Shown: positions 16,113 to 25,377 of the stretch, in pieces
How the letters are laid out: each line of letters starts with the position of its first letter
Position numbering within the stretch: the stretch's first letter is position 1
NCBI GenBank assembly: GCA_938003545.1
Contig: CALKXY010000021.1
Coordinates: 1-36,365 of the forward strand
Source of the DNA: an uncultured Caulobacterales bacterium
GTDB lineage: Bacteria > Pseudomonadota > Alphaproteobacteria > Caulobacterales > Maricaulaceae
Direction of reading: 5' to 3'
DNA length: 36,365 nt
Made by a program: the position numbers and the translations under genes
The notes under the pieces: model-generated
The model's input: the letters and a program-made list of their open reading frames with translations, nothing else
Database searches by the model: none
Told to the model about the DNA's origin: nothing

Positions 16113-17495
16113 ATGCCCAACCCAAATCCGTTTGGCCACACTTTAAAAGTCGCCCTTCTCTGTGCTTGCGCAGCGATCGTCTCCGCCTGCGCCACAACAG
16201 GTCCCACGACGACCCAAGGACCTGCACCTGTTGTTCAACGTCCGATAGAGCCTGTTGCACCAACGCCAACAGATACTGACACGCCCGACGCAGAGCCAAA
16301 AGATATCGAAACGCCAGGCACAGCCATCCCAGATGAGCCTGAACGTGTCCAAGCCGTCCCGCGTGGTACCTATTTCAACAATCGCGATGGTATGACCCCG
16401 CCGCATATGACAGGGCGCGATACAAAGCGTCTCGCGCTATTACTGCCATTTTCAACGTCATCTACCCGCCTCGCTCAAGAAGCCCAGTCGATGTACCGCG
16501 CTGCAGAAATGGCGATTTTCGCGCGTGAAGACTCTGATGTCCTGCTCGTCGCATTGGATACTAAAGGTACAGAGGCCGGCGCGCGCTCTGCCACGAAAGC
16601 CGCCATTGCCGCAGGTGCAGATGTCATTCTCGGCCCGGTTTTGGCGAAGAATGTCACAGCTGCAAAGTCCCAAGCGCGCCGTTCTAAGACACCGCTTATC
16701 GCTTTTTCAACAGATCAAACCGTTGCGGGCAATGGCGCATATCTGCTGTCTTTCCCACCAGAGGCTGAAGTCGCCCGTATTGTTGATTATGTGGCCGGCA
16801 CAGGCGCAACCCGTTTTGCCTATCTCGGCCCCGATAGTGCCTATGGCCGCCGCGTAAAATCTGCTTATGAAGCCCGTGTGCAATCCAATTTTGGACACGT
16901 CACAGCGTCGGAATCCTACACGGGTAATGACATCAGCGTCATGCAGGCGCCTGCACAAAAACTAGCGAAATTTCATGCCGAAGGCGAAGCCTTGGCCCGC
17001 ACGAATGGCGGCACCAGCCCGATGAGTTTCGAAGCGATTCTCCTGCCCGAAGGCGGTACAGCTCTACGCTCACTCGCGCCGCTACTGCCTTATTACGAAG
17101 TTGATCCCGCAGAAGTCCAATTCATGGGCACATCCCGCTGGGCTGACCCCGATACTGTGCGCGAACCAGCCTTGAGCCGTGGCCTGTTTGCTGGACCGGA
17201 TAAAGAAACGCAAAAGCCATTCCTTGATGCCTATGACAGAACCTATGGCGAGACGGCTTCAACCCTCGCGAGCCTTGCCTATGACGCCGTCATGATGGGC
17301 GCTTACGTGGCCGACGGCGATCCTAAGCAACGCTATATGCGAGCAGAAAACCCACAAGGGTTCTATGGCGTAGACGGCCTGGTGAGCTTTGGATCGGATG
17401 GACGCCCAGAACGCGGCCTCGCCGTTTATGAAATCAGGAATGGCCGTTTCAACGTTATTGACCCCGCCCCGCGCACGGTCTTGGGCGGAAGCTAA
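16113..17495 (+). CDS. LpoA-like penicillin-binding protein activator
   Basis: A 460-residue lipoprotein: hydrophobic signal ending IVSAC (lipobox Cys about 22), a Pro/Thr-rich linker to about residue 80, then a periplasmic-binding-protein type I fold (Peripla_BP_6). Segments include LALLLPFSTSSTRLAQEAQSM, GADVILGPVLAKNV and TRFAYLGPDSAYGRRV. In proteobacteria LpoA activates peptidoglycan synthases from the outer membrane. The divergent position next to rsmI-yraN matches lpoA (yraM) context. The ATG at 16113 has AGAAGG 10 nt upstream; a TTG at 16104 is in frame but too close to that site. E. coli LpoA's N-terminal TPR domain is absent, as is usual in alphaproteobacteria. Confidence 0.9.
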   Translation: MPNPNPFGHTLKVALLCACAAIVSACATTGPTTTQGPAPVVQRPIEPVAPTPTDTDTPDAEPKDIETPGTAIPDEPERVQAVPRGTYFNNRDGMTPPHMTGRDTKRLALLLPFSTSSTRLAQEAQSMYRAAEMAIFAREDSDVLLVALDTKGTEAGARSATKAAIAAGADVILGPVLAKNVTAAKSQARRSKTPLIAFSTDQTVAGNGAYLLSFPPEAEVARIVDYVAGTGATRFAYLGPDSAYGRRVKSAYEARVQSNFGHVTASESYTGNDISVMQAPAQKLAKFHAEGEALARTNGGTSPMSFEAILLPEGGTALRSLAPLLPYYEVDPAEVQFMGTSRWADPDTVREPALSRGLFAGPDKETQKPFLDAYDRTYGETASTLASLAYDAVMMGAYVADGDPKQRYMRAENPQGFYGVDGLVSFGSDGRPERGLAVYEIRNGRFNVIDPAPRTVLGGS

Positions 17496-17548
17496 TTTAA
17501 CGCCTGATTTTCGACGACAGGGCACATCAATCCTGCCTATAAGCTGGC

Positions 17549-18466
17549 ATGACACACAGCATCCATCAGCAAATGAAGCTTGCTGATATTCTCATTTTAG
17601 GTGTTCTGTCCCTCCTTTGGGGCGGGTCTTTTTTCTTTATCGAAATTTTGGTCAAACATCTCCCGCCACTGACAATTGTGACCGCCCGCGTCGGTTTGGC
17701 CACCATGGCCTTGTGGGCCATTGTTTTCGCCCTGAAAATTCCTCTACCGAAAACACGGCAACATTGGACGGCCCTTTGCGTCGTTGGCTTTTTAAATAAT
17801 GCTCTACCGTTCTGCCTGATTGTTTGGGGGCAGACACACATCAGTTCGGGTCTCGCCTCTATCTTCAACGCAACGACACCGTTTTTTACGGTGTTAGTCG
17901 CAGGGACCTTACTCGCGGACGAAGGTTTTACGAAACGGAAGATGTTGGGCCTGTTGGTTGGCCTTATCGGGACCGTTGTTTTGATTGGCCCCGAAGCCCT
18001 AAACGGTCTGACGGGGTCAATGTTAGGGCAGTTGGCTGTAATGGGCGCGGCCCTATCTTACGCTTTTGCTGCCGTTTATTCTCGGCGCTTTAAGGCCTGG
18101 GGATTATCGCCCCTCACCGTCGCAACCGGACAAGTCAGCATGGCGACGCTGATGTTATTACCATTGATGATATATATCGACCAGCCGTGGACAGATCTGT
18201 CCCTACCGATTGAAGCGATCGGAGCCATCTTAGGCTTGGCTATCTTCAGCACAGTCATCGCTTATATTCTGTATTTCCGCCTGATTGCCTCGGCGGGCGC
18301 AACCAATGCGGCCTTGGTTACATTTTTAATTCCAATTTCCGCTATTTTACTAGGCGTCACAATTCTTGGTGAAACATTTACGGGCCTACAAGCCGCAGGC
18401 ATGGGGCTAATTGGGTTGGGATTACTGATTATGGATGGGCGCGTATTTCAGAAGTTGAAAGCGTAA
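17549..18466 (+). CDS. EamA/DMT-superfamily membrane transporter
   Basis: A 305-residue inner-membrane protein with ten predicted helices in two EamA halves. The first half starts LADILILGVLSLLWGGSFFFIE, the typical DMT opening with the WG-S-F motif, and has the LNNALPFCLIVWGQTHISSGLASIF-like helix pair in pieces. The second half begins around ALSYAFAAVYSRR and ends with the conserved LGETFTGLQAAGMGLI. The substrate (metabolite or amino acid efflux) cannot be assigned. An alternative start is ATG at 17573. It follows lpoA by 53 nt and is convergent with the DUF1415 gene, 8 nt apart. Confidence 0.9.
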   Translation: MTHSIHQQMKLADILILGVLSLLWGGSFFFIEILVKHLPPLTIVTARVGLATMALWAIVFALKIPLPKTRQHWTALCVVGFLNNALPFCLIVWGQTHISSGLASIFNATTPFFTVLVAGTLLADEGFTKRKMLGLLVGLIGTVVLIGPEALNGLTGSMLGQLAVMGAALSYAFAAVYSRRFKAWGLSPLTVATGQVSMATLMLLPLMIYIDQPWTDLSLPIEAIGAILGLAIFSTVIAYILYFRLIASAGATNAALVTFLIPISAILLGVTILGETFTGLQAAGMGLIGLGLLIMDGRVFQKLKA

Positions 18467-18474
18467 TCCTCACA

Positions 18475-19029
18475 TTAAAGGCGAAAACAGCTGGCCAGTA
18501 ATTTAGTCATCGCCTGCAACCCAAGCGCCTGCGTTAATGCGATATTTCGATCAGGGATGTTTTCTGGATTCGGGTGATTTTTGACGGCCAGTTCGACACT
18601 GGATTCACGTAGAATGTGAAGCATCGGATAAGGCGATCTATTGGTGTAATTGGCAGGGTCATCATGTGGCGCGCCCTCGAACCTATATTTAGGGTGGAAG
18701 CTCGCGAGTTGGTAAATACCTTCATAACCCTGCGTTTTGAGTAAAGCCGTCGCCATTTCGAGTAAGTCTAAATAACTCTCAAAATCAGAAAGCGCCGTTG
18801 GAAAAATGAGTAAACTCGTCTCTCGCTTTATGTATTTATCCAATGCCGCACATTCCAAAATGAGGCACGCTAATTGGCTCTGCACATCAGCCGCCGAAAT
18901 CACCGCATAATGAATACGGCTCAGATCATGTTCCCGCTTAGCAAAGGGGCAGAAACCCTGACCGATTATAACTGTCTCGAGCCATTTTTGAGTTTGGTTT
19001 ATGAGTGTCGAATGATCAAGCATGCGCAT
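18475..19029 (-). CDS. DUF1415 family protein
   Basis: The 184-residue protein matches DUF1415 across its length. It shows WLETVIIGQGFCPFAKRE near the N-terminus, TSLLIFPTALSDFESYLDLL in the middle and YQLASFHPKYRFEG followed by TNRSPYPMLHILRESS. Function is unknown. The strongly conserved Cys-Pro-Phe-Ala and the His/Arg residues suggest a binding or catalytic site, but nothing further can be stated. It lies 114 nt downstream of hemW on the same strand, so cotranscription is possible but not certain. Confidence 0.9.
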   Translation of the reverse strand: MRMLDHSTLINQTQKWLETVIIGQGFCPFAKREHDLSRIHYAVISAADVQSQLACLILECAALDKYIKRETSLLIFPTALSDFESYLDLLEMATALLKTQGYEGIYQLASFHPKYRFEGAPHDDPANYTNRSPYPMLHILRESSVELAVKNHPNPENIPDRNIALTQALGLQAMTKLLASCFRL

Positions 19030-19143
19030 TGAGCTTTAAGCGGAGCGAAAGAGTTTGGCCAATTTAAAGTCTAAAGTATTTATCCTTTCCTTCTTGGGCA
19101 TCACAAGGTTTGTCTTTGTCAGGAAGGGTGCAGGAGTTTTAGG

Positions 19144-20286
19144 TCATGCCAATAATAAGCGTTCCGTTACCGCATTTAAGAGCAAACGCCCATTCGAGGT
19201 TGCGCATAAACGGTCATCTACACGGCGCAATAGACCGTCCCCTATGAGAGCGTTTAATTCGTCACGATCCAAATCTTTACCTGATAAATTTCGATAGCGC
19301 GTCAGTGATATGCCCTCATCAATACGCAAGCCCATCAAGAGATATTCTGTAGCCCAATCCGCACCTGTTAAGGTGTCGCAGCTGTCTATGCCTGACCCTG
19401 TTTCTGTTACCGCGCGAGTATACCCGCCCGGTGTTAAATGCGCGATCGTCGCCTGACGTTTATTACCAAGGGTCACGCGGCCATGCGCCCCCGGTCCGAC
19501 GCCGACGTAATCAATACCCTGCCAATAGGCGAGGTTATGTTTTGAGCGGTGGCTGGGTTTTGCAAAATTTGAAACTTCGTAATGCTCAAACCCTGCTGCC
19601 TTTAATATTGCGCAGACGTGGTCATATAAATCAGCGGACTGATCCGCATCCACCGCACGGGACTGGCCTCTATCTTCGGCTTTGGCAAACGCCGTGCCGT
19701 CTTCAATCGTGAGCTGATATGTTGAAATATGCTGTGTGCCTGCGTCCAAAATTCGCGTCAGATCATCGGACAACATGTCCAATGTTTGACCTGCCCAACC
19801 AAAGATCAAATCCGTAGAGACGGAGGGAAATATATCCAGCGCCATATCCAAGGCGGCCTGCGCTGTGGTTCCGTCATGATCGCGGCCTAGAAATTTCAAT
19901 GCGGGATCATGGAAGGATTGCAAACCCAGAGACAGGCGCGTCAAACCCGCCGCGCGGTAGCCTCGCCAATCCTCTGCGTTCATTTCATGTGGATTGGCTT
20001 CCAGTGCAATTTCGGGCGCGTAAAATGTCCAAAGCTCCGCCACGATATCGATCACTTGGCTAACTTGGGCGGGTGTCATCAAGGACGGCGTACCGCCCCC
20101 AAAATGAATAGAACTTATGGTGCGCGGGCCTGTCAGCTCTCGCCAATGTTTGAGATCGCTCAGAATGGCAGGCAACAGCGCATCATCGGCTTTGCGTTTA
20201 TAGACGTTAAAATCACAATAGGGGCAGATGCGTGCGCAATAAGGCCAATGAATATAGACCGCGAGCGGGTCGTTAATTTGCGGCAT
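19144..20286 (-). CDS. hemW: Radical SAM family heme chaperone HemW
   Basis: HemW is a radical-SAM-fold heme-binding protein related to HemN and thought to deliver heme. The radical SAM cluster motif is [15 protein letters not shown] (Cx3Cx2C). It is followed by [19 protein letters not shown], the [18 protein letters not shown] segment, [11 protein letters not shown] and the C-terminal HemN-like domain ([21 protein letters not shown]). The frame is open to 20373, but ATG at 20286 gives 380 residues, the family length, and overlaps the end of rdgB by 14 nt. The HemN-specific second SAM site region is not apparent, supporting HemW rather than an oxidase. Confidence 0.93.
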   Translation of the reverse strand: MPQINDPLAVYIHWPYCARICPYCDFNVYKRKADDALLPAILSDLKHWRELTGPRTISSIHFGGGTPSLMTPAQVSQVIDIVAELWTFYAPEIALEANPHEMNAEDWRGYRAAGLTRLSLGLQSFHDPALKFLGRDHDGTTAQAALDMALDIFPSVSTDLIFGWAGQTLDMLSDDLTRILDAGTQHISTYQLTIEDGTAFAKAEDRGQSRAVDADQSADLYDHVCAILKAAGFEHYEVSNFAKPSHRSKHNLAYWQGIDYVGVGPGAHGRVTLGNKRQATIAHLTPGGYTRAVTETGSGIDSCDTLTGADWATEYLLMGLRIDEGISLTRYRNLSGKDLDRDELNALIGDGLLRRVDDRLCATSNGRLLLNAVTERLLLA

Positions 20287-20932
20287 AATCGGAGAATTGG
20301 TCTGCGAGGAATTTTGCAAAGGCATCCGCACGGTGACTAACAGCATGTTTCGCCGCAGGGTCAATCTCGGCAAAGGTCAGGGTTTTACCCAATTGTTGAA
20401 ATATTGGGTCATAACCGAAGCCTTTATCACCGCGCGGTGGCCAGATCATTTCGCCCTCTACCGTGCCTTCATAAACGGCGGTGTCAGAATTTGGCCACGC
20501 CAAGCACAGCGCGCAAATAAAACGCGCGCGGCGGTTCGTTTTGTCTTTTAATTGATCATTCACATGCCACATCGCCATGTCAAAATCGCGGCGCTGCCCA
20601 TACGTTTCGACCTCGGTGCGAGGGAGTTCTGCCCAGCGTGCAGCATAGATTCCCGGATCGCCATTCAACGCGTCCACGGCCAGACCGCTATCGTCTGAAA
20701 GCGCAGGCAAACCAGACGCATTCGCAGCCGCGACAGCTTTTAGGCGAGCATTGCCCGCAAATGTCGTTTCCGTTTCGTCTGGTTCGGGCAGGTTCAATTC
20801 TGCTGCGCTCACCGTCTCGAGGCCAAAGGGCACAAGAAGGTCACGGATTTCGCGGACCTTGCCTTCATTATGCGATGCGACAACGATTTTTGTGCCAGGA
20901 ATGAGTTTACGATCTGTCATGGATACAGCCAT
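20273..20932 (-). CDS. rdgB: XTP/dITP diphosphatase (RdgB/HAM1)
   Basis: This housecleaning pyrophosphatase hydrolyses non-canonical purine nucleotides (dITP, XTP) to monophosphates. Motifs seen in the 219-residue protein are [62 protein letters not shown] at 20932 or at 20920 could start it; neither has a strong ribosome-binding site. It is followed directly, with overlap, by hemW, an order seen in many alphaproteobacteria (rph-rdgB-hemW). The usual rph gene is absent here; a divergent gene lies upstream instead. Confidence 0.95.
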   Translation of the reverse strand: MAVSMTDRKLIPGTKIVVASHNEGKVREIRDLLVPFGLETVSAAELNLPEPDETETTFAGNARLKAVAAANASGLPALSDDSGLAVDALNGDPGIYAARWAELPRTEVETYGQRRDFDMAMWHVNDQLKDKTNRRARFICALCLAWPNSDTAVYEGTVEGEMIWPPRGDKGFGYDPIFQQLGKTLTFAEIDPAAKHAVSHRADAFAKFLADQFSDYAAN

Positions 20933-20988
20933 ACGGTCCAGAGATCATGCCCGCAACGCTTGCATGTCATGAATTATTGTTTATCAAT

Positions 20989-21537
20989 ATGGAAATGATC
21001 TCTGACCCAGATACTCCTGTGCCTAGTGCAGGCAGCGGCGCTTCTATGGCGAAAATGTTGTCCGTTCTCCTGATTGTTGGACAAATATTTTTAGCCATCG
21101 GCTGTGTTCTTTTTCTACTTTTGGCAGGACTGATGTCTTTTCCGGGATTGCGCGAAAGTATTGTCGGCGACCTGCCGAGTAACCTCAATAGTTCGAAGAT
21201 GATCGGGTTGAGCCTATCAGGTGTTATTGTCGGAATCGGTTGGTTTTTTGTTTTGCGCTTACTCCGCCGCGTTGTGACAGCCGTGATTCATGGCGACCCA
21301 TTCATGCCCGAAAACGTCGCGCGTCTTCGGAATATTTGGGTTATCATGGCCGCAACCGAAGTCTTCCGTATGTTGTCAAACTTCATATTCGGCTCTGTGA
21401 ATGACGCGGCTGATATAGATGGCTCGCGTTTGGACATTCGGCTCTGGGCGTGGTTCTTTATTTTCGTCATCGCCGTTATTTCAGAAGCCTTCCGCCACGG
21501 TGCCGCGCTGCGCGCCGAACAAGAGTTGACGATCTAA
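20989..21537 (+). CDS. DUF2975 membrane protein
   Basis: A 182-residue inner-membrane protein with four hydrophobic segments: LLIVGQIFLAIGCVLFLLLAG, SGVIVGIGWFFVLRLL, WVIMAATEVFRMLSNFIFG and a last helix after RLDIRLWAW. The loop HGDPFMPENVARLRNI between helices 2 and 3 is the DUF2975 signature. These proteins are typically encoded beside a small Xre-type repressor, as here, and the two are thought to form a regulatory pair. The start is uncertain: the frame opens at 20947, and ATGs at 20989 and 20995 are nearer the transmembrane region, but none has a clear ribosome-binding site. Confidence 0.85.
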   Translation: MEMISDPDTPVPSAGSGASMAKMLSVLLIVGQIFLAIGCVLFLLLAGLMSFPGLRESIVGDLPSNLNSSKMIGLSLSGVIVGIGWFFVLRLLRRVVTAVIHGDPFMPENVARLRNIWVIMAATEVFRMLSNFIFGSVNDAADIDGSRLDIRLWAWFFIFVIAVISEAFRHGAALRAEQELTI

Positions 21538-21767
21538 TGTCGATTAAAGTCAATCTTGACCGTGTCTTGCTGGACCGGAAAATGTCTCTGACGCAACTCG
21601 CGGATAAGGTCGGCATTACGCTGGCAAATTTGTCTATTTTAAAAACAGGGAAAGCCCGTGCGGTTCGGTTTTCGACATTAGATGCCCTCTGCCGAGAGTT
21701 AGAATGTCAGCCTGCCGATATTTTGGTCTATGAACCCGATGAAGAGATTAAGCTCGCGGCTGAATAG
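21537..21767 (+). CDS. Small Xre-family helix-turn-helix regulator
   Basis: The 76-residue protein is nearly all one Cro/CI-type helix-turn-helix (HTH_26-like): MSLTQLADKVGITLANLSILK with the recognition helix around TLANLSILKTG, then FSTLDALCRELECQPADIL. Its ATG overlaps the stop of the DUF2975 gene (TAATG), so the two are translated together. It most likely regulates its own operon. Which further genes it controls is unknown. It is convergent with the dsbD-like gene, ending 18 nt from that stop. Confidence 0.92.
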   Translation: MSIKVNLDRVLLDRKMSLTQLADKVGITLANLSILKTGKARAVRFSTLDALCRELECQPADILVYEPDEEIKLAAE

Positions 21768-21785
21768 CGCCTTATTTACCCGTTT

Positions 21786-23825
21786 CTATTCCAACGCATC
21801 TTTTAGAACAGAATAAGACAGTGTTTGCGGCAGAACGTCCGCTTCCGCCGCGCCCGGCTTATAAACGAGATAGAGCGGTACACCCGCACGGCCAAACCGC
21901 GCTAATTCTGCCGCAATAACATCGTTTTTATTTGTCCAATCTGCGATAAAGAATTTCGTATCTGTACGTTCAAAGAGTTCAGCCGTTTTTTTACTTTTTA
22001 ACACGAGCTGCTCATTCACTTTGCAGGTCACGCACCACGCTGCCGTGAAATCAACGAAGACCGGGCGGTTCTCTGCGCGAGCCATGGCGACTGCTTCTGC
22101 AGACCATGCGCTAGATATTAGCGCGGTTGAGCTACCGGCAGAATGTGAGGACTTTGCGCTAATCGATAGAGCAATCGCAGCAATGAGAGCCAGAACGCCG
22201 AAGACTTTTGTTAGGCCGCCCCCCTTGCGGAAAAGCCAGAGCGCGAAGGTTAGCATCAATCCACCAAGCAAGAGCTTCGCAACGCCATTTGCACCCGTTT
22301 GGAGGCTCAGGACCCACGCCAGCCAAATCGCTGCGGCGAACATAGGGAAGGCTAGGAATTGACGGAAAGTTTCCATCCAAGGGCCAGGTTTTGGTAAGCG
22401 CGCCAAGAGACCCGGCGCATAGGCCAACAGCAAGAACGGCAAGGCAAAGCCTAGCCCTAAGGAAAGGAAGACAGCCAAGCTGATGACAGCAGAACTCGTC
22501 AATGCATACCCAACGGCCCCCGCCATAAATGGAGCTGTGCAAGGCGTTGCGACGATGACGGCCAAAACACCCGTCATGAAGCTGGATACTGGGCCGTTGC
22601 CATTGACAACACCAGAGCCGACATTTTGCAAACGTCCGCCAAATTCGAACACCCCGAGGAGGTTCAGGCCAATCGTGAAGAGTAAGAGTGACAAGAGTCC
22701 AACCAACCAAGGGGACTGTAATTGGAAACCCCACCCCACAGACGCACCCGCGGCTTTTAATCCGATCAGAAGCAATGCGAAAGCGGCGAAACTAATTAGC
22801 ACACCTGCCGTATAAGCCCATCCAGCCTGACGGATCGCGCGTCGTTCGCCATGTGCCGTCTTGGCAAGAGACAGAGCTTTGAGTGAAATAATCGGGAAGA
22901 CGCATGGCATGAGATTAAGAACGAGCCCACCCAGAAACGCGCCAAAGACCGCGCCCCAAAAACCGAGGCTTGAAGCACTCTGAGCCTTGGGTCCGGAAAC
23001 CCGCCCAATATCAACGGATTGGTCTGTGGCAACGCTTACGATTTGCGCTGTCCCATCTTCCAATAAGACTGTCGCGTCGAAACTGGCGGGTGTTTCATTA
23101 TCATCCCAGCCATAATTTGGTGTGGCTGTAAACCGAGCGCCTTTGGACGCCTGACGAATAACGACTGGGTTACTATGCACGAGGATCGTATTGTCATGAG
23201 GAAAAAGTGTTTCAACTTTGCCCGTACCTTGAATATCAATGGTAAGGACTTCACCGTCGCTCTGTGCAGAGCCGCTTAGTTTTCCGCGTTGCGGGACTTT
23301 GGATTCTGCCTGCTCAATTAACGCCGCATGATCCGCATTTAGAGTAGATACACCCACTCCCATCGGCATGGATAATCCACCATTTTCAGGCACGCAAAGT
23401 TCATCACAAACGAGAAAATAAGCCTGCGCCTTGAGAATAATCGGGCGCGACGAATCTACATCCGCATCAACCTTGATCTCAACGGGTAACCAAACATCGC
23501 CGCCCATCGCATAAGAGACGATTGGACCGACTGTTTTTATTTTAGGTGCTGGCCATTGAATAGGGCCAGCCGTAACGCCTTCGGGTAAGTCCCAGACAAG
23601 CCGAACCGGTTCACCGCTGTCCCCTGGATTACGCCAATATGTGTACCAACTGCCGTCAAATTTCATGCGCAAAGCAACGGTAAAGCTCTGCCCTGGCGAA
23701 ACCGTATCGTAATCTGACACCAAAGATATTTCAGTATTACCCGTATCAAGCGGCAGGCTTTGACGCGCCGCCGCAGGCAAAGCCAAAAGCCAAAAGCTAA
23801 GTGTGAGTATGATCCAACGTAACAT
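21786..23825 (-). CDS. DsbD-family protein-disulfide reductase
   Basis: The 679-residue protein carries electrons across the inner membrane to periplasmic thiol proteins. After a signal peptide (about 1-20) comes an N-terminal periplasmic domain with the pair FLVCDELC (C140, C144). Next is a multi-helix membrane domain (about 290-555) with the paired cysteines NLMPC (C308) and ATPC (C429). The C-terminal thioredoxin domain has WCVTC (C598, C601). All six redox cysteines expected of DsbD or ScsB-like proteins are present. It is monocistronic, separated from the upstream sapC gene by a terminator. Confidence 0.93.
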   Translation of the reverse strand: MLRWIILTLSFWLLALPAAARQSLPLDTGNTEISLVSDYDTVSPGQSFTVALRMKFDGSWYTYWRNPGDSGEPVRLVWDLPEGVTAGPIQWPAPKIKTVGPIVSYAMGGDVWLPVEIKVDADVDSSRPIILKAQAYFLVCDELCVPENGGLSMPMGVGVSTLNADHAALIEQAESKVPQRGKLSGSAQSDGEVLTIDIQGTGKVETLFPHDNTILVHSNPVVIRQASKGARFTATPNYGWDDNETPASFDATVLLEDGTAQIVSVATDQSVDIGRVSGPKAQSASSLGFWGAVFGAFLGGLVLNLMPCVFPIISLKALSLAKTAHGERRAIRQAGWAYTAGVLISFAAFALLLIGLKAAGASVGWGFQLQSPWLVGLLSLLLFTIGLNLLGVFEFGGRLQNVGSGVVNGNGPVSSFMTGVLAVIVATPCTAPFMAGAVGYALTSSAVISLAVFLSLGLGFALPFLLLAYAPGLLARLPKPGPWMETFRQFLAFPMFAAAIWLAWVLSLQTGANGVAKLLLGGLMLTFALWLFRKGGGLTKVFGVLALIAAIALSISAKSSHSAGSSTALISSAWSAEAVAMARAENRPVFVDFTAAWCVTCKVNEQLVLKSKKTAELFERTDTKFFIADWTNKNDVIAAELARFGRAGVPLYLVYKPGAAEADVLPQTLSYSVLKDALE

Positions 23826-23899
23826 GGCCTGCCTATAGACGTTGAGACTTTAAGATACGATGCACATTTTCGTGGGCGTAAGTGTTGCGCGTAAAGGCA

Positions 23900-23928
23900 T
23901 AAAAAAACCCGGCCATTTAGCCGGGTTT
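23900..23928 (-). terminator. Rho-independent terminator after sapC
   Basis: On the minus strand AAACCCGGC and GCCGGGTTT form a perfect 9-bp stem around TAAATG, followed by a run of T (seven including the stem end). It lies 22 nt past the sapC stop and insulates the dsbD-like gene downstream. Confidence 0.9.
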
Positions 23929-23950
23929 AAAACTAAGTTTGCTTAGGATA

Positions 23951-24739
23951 TTAAGCCTTAGCTTGCTCGGCCTGTGCGCGGCGGAGCGTCATATTTACAA
24001 GGCGCTGCCAGTTTCCGAGGCTGATAAGATGGGCATATGCAACAGCCAGATAACCGTTCTTTGAGAACTCTGCGATCTTTTCAGCTGGCAACGCTTTCAA
24101 CTTCTCTTCTGAAATTGCGAAATAATCCGCAATTTTTTGCTGTGGTGCAGGTGTACCATCAGCATTGTTACCTTGGAAATTCATTTCCTTTGGCTCGAAC
24201 AAATCCAGCTCTTTAAAGACTTCAATCATTCTTGTCGTGGCTTGGCGATCCCGCTCAAAGCTCTGCAGGAACTGAAACGCTTCTTTTGTGAACTTCGATG
24301 TGTCGTCCTTATCAAAGAAGAGTTGCTCTGGTTTCTTGTTCGTGACGCATTCGGCTTTCTCGTCAACACAGACAACGAAACGGTCATTGGCATTGTCGCC
24401 CGCGAGGACGAAAGGATAACGGCGTGCAAAGGCAGGCATGTAGAAATCAGCTTCGAACTGTCCGTCTGTTACAAAGAGGTTTTCGCCAGACCGAATGCCC
24501 ATGACGGCGAGCGGCGTGCGGTCATCGCCCGCAAAAATAATCGGCACAGATGCCGACGCTGGACCAAATTCAGGCGCTGTTAATGGAAGGAAATGTTGGT
24601 CCGCCATAAATTGGAATGGCTTCTTCACTTGCTTTACACCGAATTTGGCATGCTTTTCTTTTGTGAGCGGTACAGGCTGTTCATAGAACATAACATTACC
24701 GGACACTTCCGGTTGTTTCGCTTCGTCTTTCTTGGCCAT
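23951..24739 (-). CDS. SapC family protein
   Basis: A 262-residue protein of the SapC family, named after a Campylobacter gene next to surface-layer genes; biochemical role is unknown. Typical features are MFYEQPVPLTKEKHAKFGV, HFLPLTAPEFGPASASVPIIF, GLR-like MGIRSGENLF and FYMPAFARRYPFVLAG. No signal peptide is evident from this start. The frame extends to 24820, but ATG at 24739 has GGGGAAG 5 nt upstream and fits the family start, so it is preferred. It is followed by a strong terminator and appears to be a single-gene unit. Confidence 0.9.
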   Translation of the reverse strand: MAKKDEAKQPEVSGNVMFYEQPVPLTKEKHAKFGVKQVKKPFQFMADQHFLPLTAPEFGPASASVPIIFAGDDRTPLAVMGIRSGENLFVTDGQFEADFYMPAFARRYPFVLAGDNANDRFVVCVDEKAECVTNKKPEQLFFDKDDTSKFTKEAFQFLQSFERDRQATTRMIEVFKELDLFEPKEMNFQGNNADGTPAPQQKIADYFAISEEKLKALPAEKIAEFSKNGYLAVAYAHLISLGNWQRLVNMTLRRAQAEQAKA

Positions 24740-24883
24740 GATCTTCCCCATATAGGCTGGCAGGCGGTTTTCGCCCTTACAATGTAATCTTGAAATAGTG
24801 GGCGGCCATACCCTTTTCAATAGCCCCCATCAATACCGTATTGCTGTTGGACGCCCGCCCCGCATTGACCTATAGGTAATTGC

Positions 24884-25372
24884 ATGAACGAGACACATAA
24901 TCACGAGCATCCAACATTGGATATAACCGAGCGGGTTGAGCAAGCCAGACGTATTGTTGAAGGCGCAAACGAACGCTTCACCCCATTGCGTGCGCATGTT
25001 TTAGAATTGATTATAACGGACGGGAAAGCCGTCAAAGCCTATGATTTGCTGGACCGCCTCCGTCCCGATGTGGGAAGTCCTAAACCCCCAACGGTTTACC
25101 GCGCCTTAGAATTTCTATCACGTCATGGCCTGATTCACCGCGTTGAGGCGCTGAACGCCTTTATCGCCTGCGACCACAACCACTTACACGATCACAATCA
25201 TGACCACGGCGGCGGATCACATCGTCATTTGGCCGAATTTTTCATCTGCGAAAAATGTCATGACGTCGAAGAACGCCACGCCAATGATCATGCGGCCTGC
25301 AAACCAGACGGCTTTGCCATTACACGCTCTGTTGTAGAACATTACGGCACCTGCAATAGCTGCGCGGCATAA
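24884..25372 (+). CDS. Fur-family regulator, Zur-like
   Basis: This 162-residue Fur-superfamily repressor has the winged helix (RFTPLRAHVLELI, LDRLRPDVGSPKPPTVYRALEFL) and a metal-binding C-terminal half. The structural zinc cysteines are ICEKC (C122, C125) and CNSC (C157, C160). A run of nine or more His with Asp and Gly (residues 98-115, DHNHLHDHNHDHGGG) sits between C96 and the HLAEFFIC strand, where Zur proteins bind regulatory zinc. The His-rich stretch, together with AFIAC, makes Zur more likely than Fur. No zinc-uptake genes are adjacent; a thioesterase gene follows by 5 nt. Confidence 0.87.
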   Translation: MNETHNHEHPTLDITERVEQARRIVEGANERFTPLRAHVLELIITDGKAVKAYDLLDRLRPDVGSPKPPTVYRALEFLSRHGLIHRVEALNAFIACDHNHLHDHNHDHGGGSHRHLAEFFICEKCHDVEERHANDHAACKPDGFAITRSVVEHYGTCNSCAA

Positions 25373-25377
25373 GCCAG

